Assembly (NCBI RefSeq): GCF_023715845.1
Contig: NZ_JAMBOR010000003.1
Span: 214,201-278,200, forward strand
Direction: 5' to 3'
From: Fictibacillus phosphorivorans
Lineage (GTDB): Bacteria > Bacillota > Bacilli > Bacillales > Fictibacillaceae
Length of the DNA: 64,000 nt
This document shows, one piece after another, positions 61,604 to 64,000 of the stretch. Numbering within the stretch: the stretch's first letter is position 1; the number at the start of each line of letters is the position of its first letter. Below the pieces are notes generated by a model. That model saw nothing but the letters and a program-made list of their open reading frames with translations, did not search any database and was not told the origin of the DNA. The position numbers and the translations under genes were made by a program.

Positions 61604-61632
61604 AAAGCATTCTTACACTGTAAGAATGCTTT
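61604..61632 (-). terminator. Terminator of the 71-aa gene
   Basis: AAAGCATTCTTACA and TGTAAGAATGCTTT perfect arms, T-rich on the minus strand; directly at the stop of the 71-aa gene. Confidence 0.85.
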
Positions 61633-61633
61633 C

Positions 61634-61849
61634 TCATCTATAATTTTTAAAAAGTAATAACACGGAGATCACTAAGATCGATAAAAAAATCAGGATCAAT
61701 CTAATCGAATAAAAAATTCTCCCTATCATAACCTCAATTACATTTAAATAACGGGTAATATCAGAAACCAAAAAGATAATAGAGGTAATACAAACGGCAA
61801 TCAAAACAAACCCTATGATCATTCCCCATTGCGGTCTCGTTCCATACAT
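61634..61849 (-). CDS. Two- to three-helix small membrane protein, 71 aa
   Basis: ATG 61849 after GGGGGAGGAACC. Hydrophobic segments MIIGFVLIAVCITSIIFLV and LILIFLSILVISVLLLF flank a short loop with TRYLNVIEVMIGRIFYS. No family recognised. It lies between the coiled-coil gene and the tRNA block and has its own terminator. Confidence 0.65.
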   Translation of the reverse strand: MYGTRPQWGMIIGFVLIAVCITSIIFLVSDITRYLNVIEVMIGRIFYSIRLILIFLSILVISVLLLFKNYR

Positions 61850-61933
61850 AGGTTCCTCCCCCTTATACTTACCTATTCAAGGTACAAGGAAAAGGTTCAA
61901 AACAAGCGAAAAACAATGTAAATGCAAAATAAA

Positions 61934-61961
61934 AAAGTCAGTGCTGTTTAGCACTGACTTT
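61934..61961 (-). terminator. Terminator of the rRNA-tRNA operon
   Basis: AAAGTCAGTGC and GCACTGACTTT arms around TGTTTA, followed by T-rich sequence on the minus strand, about 16 bases after tRNA-Leu. It ends the rRNA-tRNA transcript. Confidence 0.85.
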
Positions 61962-61976
61962 GGAAGTTGTATGTAA

Positions 61977-62061
61977 TGGTACCGGTGGTCGGGGTCGAAC
62001 CGACACTCCAGAAGGAACACGATTTTGAGTCGTGCGCGTCTGCCAATTCCGCCACACCGGC
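61977..62061 (-). tRNA. tRNA-Leu (anticodon CAA)
   Basis: 85 nt with long variable arm. The anticodon stem CACGA/TCGTG holds loop CTCAAAA, giving anticodon CAA (codon UUG). CCA is encoded. Last tRNA of the cluster. Confidence 0.95.
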
Positions 62062-62090
62062 ACGGAAAAACTATATTGTAAAACTTGAAT

Positions 62091-62165
62091 TGGAGGCGGC
62101 ACCCGGATTCGAACCGGGGGATAAGGGTTTTGCAGACCCGTGCCTTACCACTTGGCTATGCCGCC
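62091..62165 (-). tRNA. tRNA-Cys (anticodon GCA)
   Basis: Anticodon loop CTGCAAA between GGGT-type stems; acceptor GGCGGCA pairs with TGCCGCC; encoded CCA. Confidence 0.95.
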
Positions 62166-62178
62166 AGATAAATAAAAA

Positions 62179-62253
62179 TGGAGCGGAAGACGGGATTCGA
62201 ACCCGCGACCCCAACCTTGGCAAGGTTGTATTCTACCACTGAACTACTTCCGC
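62179..62253 (-). tRNA. tRNA-Gly (anticodon GCC)
   Basis: Anticodon loop with GCC in an AACCT/AGGTT stem; acceptor GCGGAAG pairs with CTTCCGC; encoded CCA. Confidence 0.95.
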
Positions 62254-62280
62254 AAATTATATGATTCATTATATTAAAAA

Positions 62281-62355
62281 TGGCTGGGCTAGCTGGATTC
62301 GAACCAACGCATGACGGAGTCAAAGTCCGTTGCCTTACCGCTTGGCTATAGCCCA
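62281..62355 (-). tRNA. tRNA-Gln (anticodon TTG)
   Basis: Anticodon loop CTTTGAC in ACGGA/TCCGT stem gives TTG; acceptor TGGGCTA pairs with TAGCCCA; encoded CCA. Confidence 0.95.
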
Positions 62356-62365
62356 ACACATAAAA

Positions 62366-62442
62366 TGGGGCGGACGAGGGGAATCGAACCCCCGAATGTC
62401 GGAACCACAATCCGATGCGTTAACCACTTCGCCACGACCGCC
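62366..62442 (-). tRNA. tRNA-His (anticodon GTG)
   Basis: Anticodon GTG; the extra 5' G(-1) faces C73 as in all tRNA-His. One acceptor pair appears mismatched (T5 against T68), where B. subtilis has a normal pair; otherwise complete, with CCA encoded. Confidence 0.93.
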
Positions 62443-62457
62443 ACAATATAAATTTAA

Positions 62458-62531
62458 TGGCAGGGGCAGTAGGAATCGAACCCACACCAAAGGTTTTGGA
62501 GACCTTCGTTCTACCTTTAAACTATGCCCCT
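62458..62531 (-). tRNA. tRNA-Trp (anticodon CCA)
   Basis: Anticodon loop CTCCAAA in AAGGT/ACCTT stem; acceptor AGGGGCA with TGCCCCT; encoded CCA. Confidence 0.95.
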
Positions 62532-62559
62532 GTAAGGATAAATATGATAAGAAATAAAA

Positions 62560-62644
62560 TGGTGGAGGGGGACGGATTCGAACCGCCGAACCCGGAGGGA
62601 GCGGATTTACAGTCCGCCGCGTTTAGCCACTTCGCTACCCCTCC
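62560..62644 (-). tRNA. tRNA-Tyr (anticodon GTA)
   Basis: Anticodon loop CTGTAAA, long variable arm (85 nt in all), acceptor GGAGGGG with CCCCTCC and encoded CCA. Confidence 0.95.
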
Positions 62645-62759
62645 ACAAAATGAAGACAGGTTCTATTTTAAAACAGATATGACCTGATTTCAAGAAGATT
62701 TTTATTCCAAATATGGATAAAATAACTTCTGAATCTACTTATACTAAGAGAAGTAGACA

Positions 62760-62835
<76 letters not shown>

Positions 62836-62843
62836 AAAAAAAA

Positions 62844-62919
<76 letters not shown>

Positions 62920-63023
62920 AAGAATTTAACTGTCCGTTGGTTCCCCTGTCTCTTCCTCTAAAAGAAAGACAAAAAGTAAATCCGTCGAGACAACTCGCAG
63001 CTTTCTCACGAAGTATTCCTCGT

Positions 63024-63044
63024 GACTGAGCTATCGAGCCAAGA
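63024..63044 (-). repeat. Duplicated 5' fragment of tRNA-Phe
   Basis: These 21 bases are identical to 62904-62924, covering the 5' acceptor strand and start of the D arm of tRNA-Phe plus three to four flanking bases. The two copies are direct repeats around about 99 bases that contain a TCACGA-8-TCGTGA hairpin. The anticodon half is absent, so the fragment cannot be a tRNA. Confidence 0.85.
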
Positions 63045-63082
63045 TATATTCTTGGTATTTTATAGCCACCATAAAATTAAAA

Positions 63083-63158
63083 TGGCGGACCCGACCGGGG
63101 TCGAACCGGCGATCTCCTGCGTGACAGGCAGGCATGTTAACCACTACACCACGAGTCC
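63083..63158 (-). tRNA. tRNA-Asp (anticodon GTC)
   Basis: Anticodon loop CTGTCAC in CCTGC/GCAGG stem; acceptor GGACTCG with CGGGTCC; encoded CCA. Confidence 0.95.
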
Positions 63159-63233
63159 ATAATTGGTTGCACTTTACAGTACTACTAATATTTCATGAAG
63201 AGAAGTAATTCGACGCTGTTCATGAAATAAATT

Positions 63234-63310
<77 letters not shown>

Positions 63311-63326
63311 ATGATAAAAAGATAAA

Positions 63327-63402
63327 TGGTGGAGGATGACGGGTTCGAACCGCCGACCCCCTGCTTGTAAGGCAGGTGCTCTCCCAGCTGAGCTAATCCT
63401 CC
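63327..63402 (-). tRNA. tRNA-Val (anticodon TAC)
   Basis: Anticodon loop CTTACAA in CCTGC/GCAGG stem; acceptor GGAGGAT/ATCCTCC; encoded CCA. Confidence 0.95.
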
Positions 63403-63430
63403 ATATCATATAAAGTTGGTTATGTAAAAA

Positions 63431-63505
63431 TGGTGACCCGTACGGGATTCGAACCCGTGTTACCGCCGTGAAAGGGCGGTGTCTTAACCGCTTGACCAAC
63501 GGGCC
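63431..63505 (-). tRNA. tRNA-Glu (anticodon TTC)
   Basis: Anticodon loop CTTTCAC in CCGCC/GGCGG stem; acceptor GGCCCGT; encoded CCA. Confidence 0.95.
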
Positions 63506-63533
63506 AGTGTTTAAAATTTAGAGAGTATGTATC

Positions 63534-63625
63534 TGGCGGAGAGCAAGGGATTCGAACCCTTGATACGGGGTTGACCGTATACACGATTTCCAATCGTGCT
63601 CCTTCGACCTCTCGGACAGCTCTCC
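63534..63625 (-). tRNA. tRNA-Ser (anticodon GGA)
   Basis: 92 nt with long variable arm; anticodon loop TTGGAAA in CACGA/TCGTG stem; acceptor GGAGAGC/GCTCTCC; encoded CCA. Confidence 0.95.
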
Positions 63626-63629
63626 AATA

Positions 63630-63704
63630 TGGCTCCACAGGTAGGACTCGAACCTACGACCGATCGGTTAACAGCCGATAGCTCTACCACTGAGCTACTG
63701 TGGA
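63630..63704 (-). tRNA. tRNA-Asn (anticodon GTT)
   Basis: Anticodon loop with GTT in TCGGC/ACCGA-type stem; acceptor TCCACAG with CTGTGGA; encoded CCA. First tRNA after 5S rRNA. Confidence 0.95.
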
Positions 63705-63713
63705 ATATGTATG

Positions 63714-63829
63714 GCTCAGCGACGTCCTACTCTAACAGGGGGAGACCCCCAACTACCATCGGCGCTGAAGAGCTTAACTTCCGTGTTCGGTATGGGAACG
63801 GGTGTGACCTCTTCGCCATCATCACTGAA
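63714..63829 (-). rRNA. rrf: 5S ribosomal RNA
   Basis: About 116 nt. Minus-strand reading contains GATGGCGAAGAGGTCACACC, CCCATACCGAACACGGAAG and GAGTAGGACGTCGCTGAGCC, the conserved 5S segments. It lies between 23S and tRNA-Asn; ends are approximate. Confidence 0.95.
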
Positions 63830-63899
63830 CCAATTATATAGAGAGTATGTTCTCTCAAAACTAGATACGACGTTTTCCAAACGTTTCATACAATAGTAA

Positions 63900-64000
63900 G
63901 GATAAGCCCTCGACCGATTAGTATCTGTCAGCTCCACGTGTCGCCACGCTTCCACACCAGACCTATCAACCTCATCATCTCTAAGGGGTCTTACTCACTT
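63900..64000 (-). rRNA. rrl: 23S ribosomal RNA, 3' end (cut by window edge)
   Basis: Minus-strand reading ends with CTGACAGATACTAATCGGTCGAGGGCTTATCC, the conserved 3' end of Bacillus 23S rRNA. Only about 100 bases are in the window. Confidence 0.95.

Overview
The window reads as a chromosomal segment of a low-GC, Gram-positive, spore-forming Bacillaceae bacterium. The evidence is strong AGGAGG-type ribosome binding sites with many TTG/GTG starts, spore genes (spoVR, prkA, yhbH), many relatives of Bacillus subtilis genes in recognisable blocks, and a 15-tRNA cluster whose order (Asn-Ser-Glu-Val-Met-Asp-Phe-Thr-Tyr-Trp-His-Gln-Gly-Cys-Leu) follows the B. subtilis trnD block after a 23S-5S pair. 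A Fictibacillus-like genus is plausible, but the sequence alone does not prove it. All family assignments come from reading the proteins; no database search was run.

Layout. 0-11.5 kb: aerotaxis globin sensor hemAT, the heterodimeric multidrug exporter bmrC-bmrD behind a small leader ORF and a hairpin, the FMN-riboswitch operon ribE-ribBA-ribH (lacking ribD), and a KtrD-like K+ channel. 11.6-25.3 kb: yhbD-yhbE (bactofilin), a guanidine-I riboswitch with its Gdx exporter, a frameshifted DUF2332 gene, a divergent MFS/HxlR pair, an amine-oxidase-like flavoprotein, a SulP permease, an ECF sigma/anti-sigma pair and an ArsB-like permease. 25.3-29.5 kb: an Sm-like protein, then a second GTP cyclohydrolase II with the missing ribD and a HAD phosphatase, and a SET-domain protein. 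29.6-40.5 kb: a metal and metalloid resistance stretch (chrA, czcD, a GNAT resembling ArsN1, arsC/arsRB-arsI) mixed with broken genes and recombinase debris, plus spoVR. 41-46 kb: a persulfide-handling regulon (yrkJ/E/I/H/F relatives, a rhodanese and a CstR repressor) with five matching operator palindromes. 46-61.9 kb: core genes (pgcA, yhcX, yhcW, yhbH, sip, prkA, trmL, yhbB, ogt, queG) and small membrane proteins. 61.9-64 kb: tRNAs, 5S rRNA and the 3' end of 23S rRNA.

The most unusual signal is extragenic. Four non-coding arrays are built of degenerate units phased every 20-21 bp (about two helical turns). Two of them (14850-15139 and 23223-23540) are inverted copies of one roughly 300-bp element with its own hairpin and palindrome. 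The other two (40788-40905 and 56230-56332) have different unit sequences but exact 21-bp phasing and a shared tail. Other points of note: a perfect Fnr-type box next to hemAT, a near-perfect 25-bp operator in front of yhbD, a partial tRNA-Phe duplication inside the tRNA cluster, and the splitting of riboflavin synthesis between two loci.
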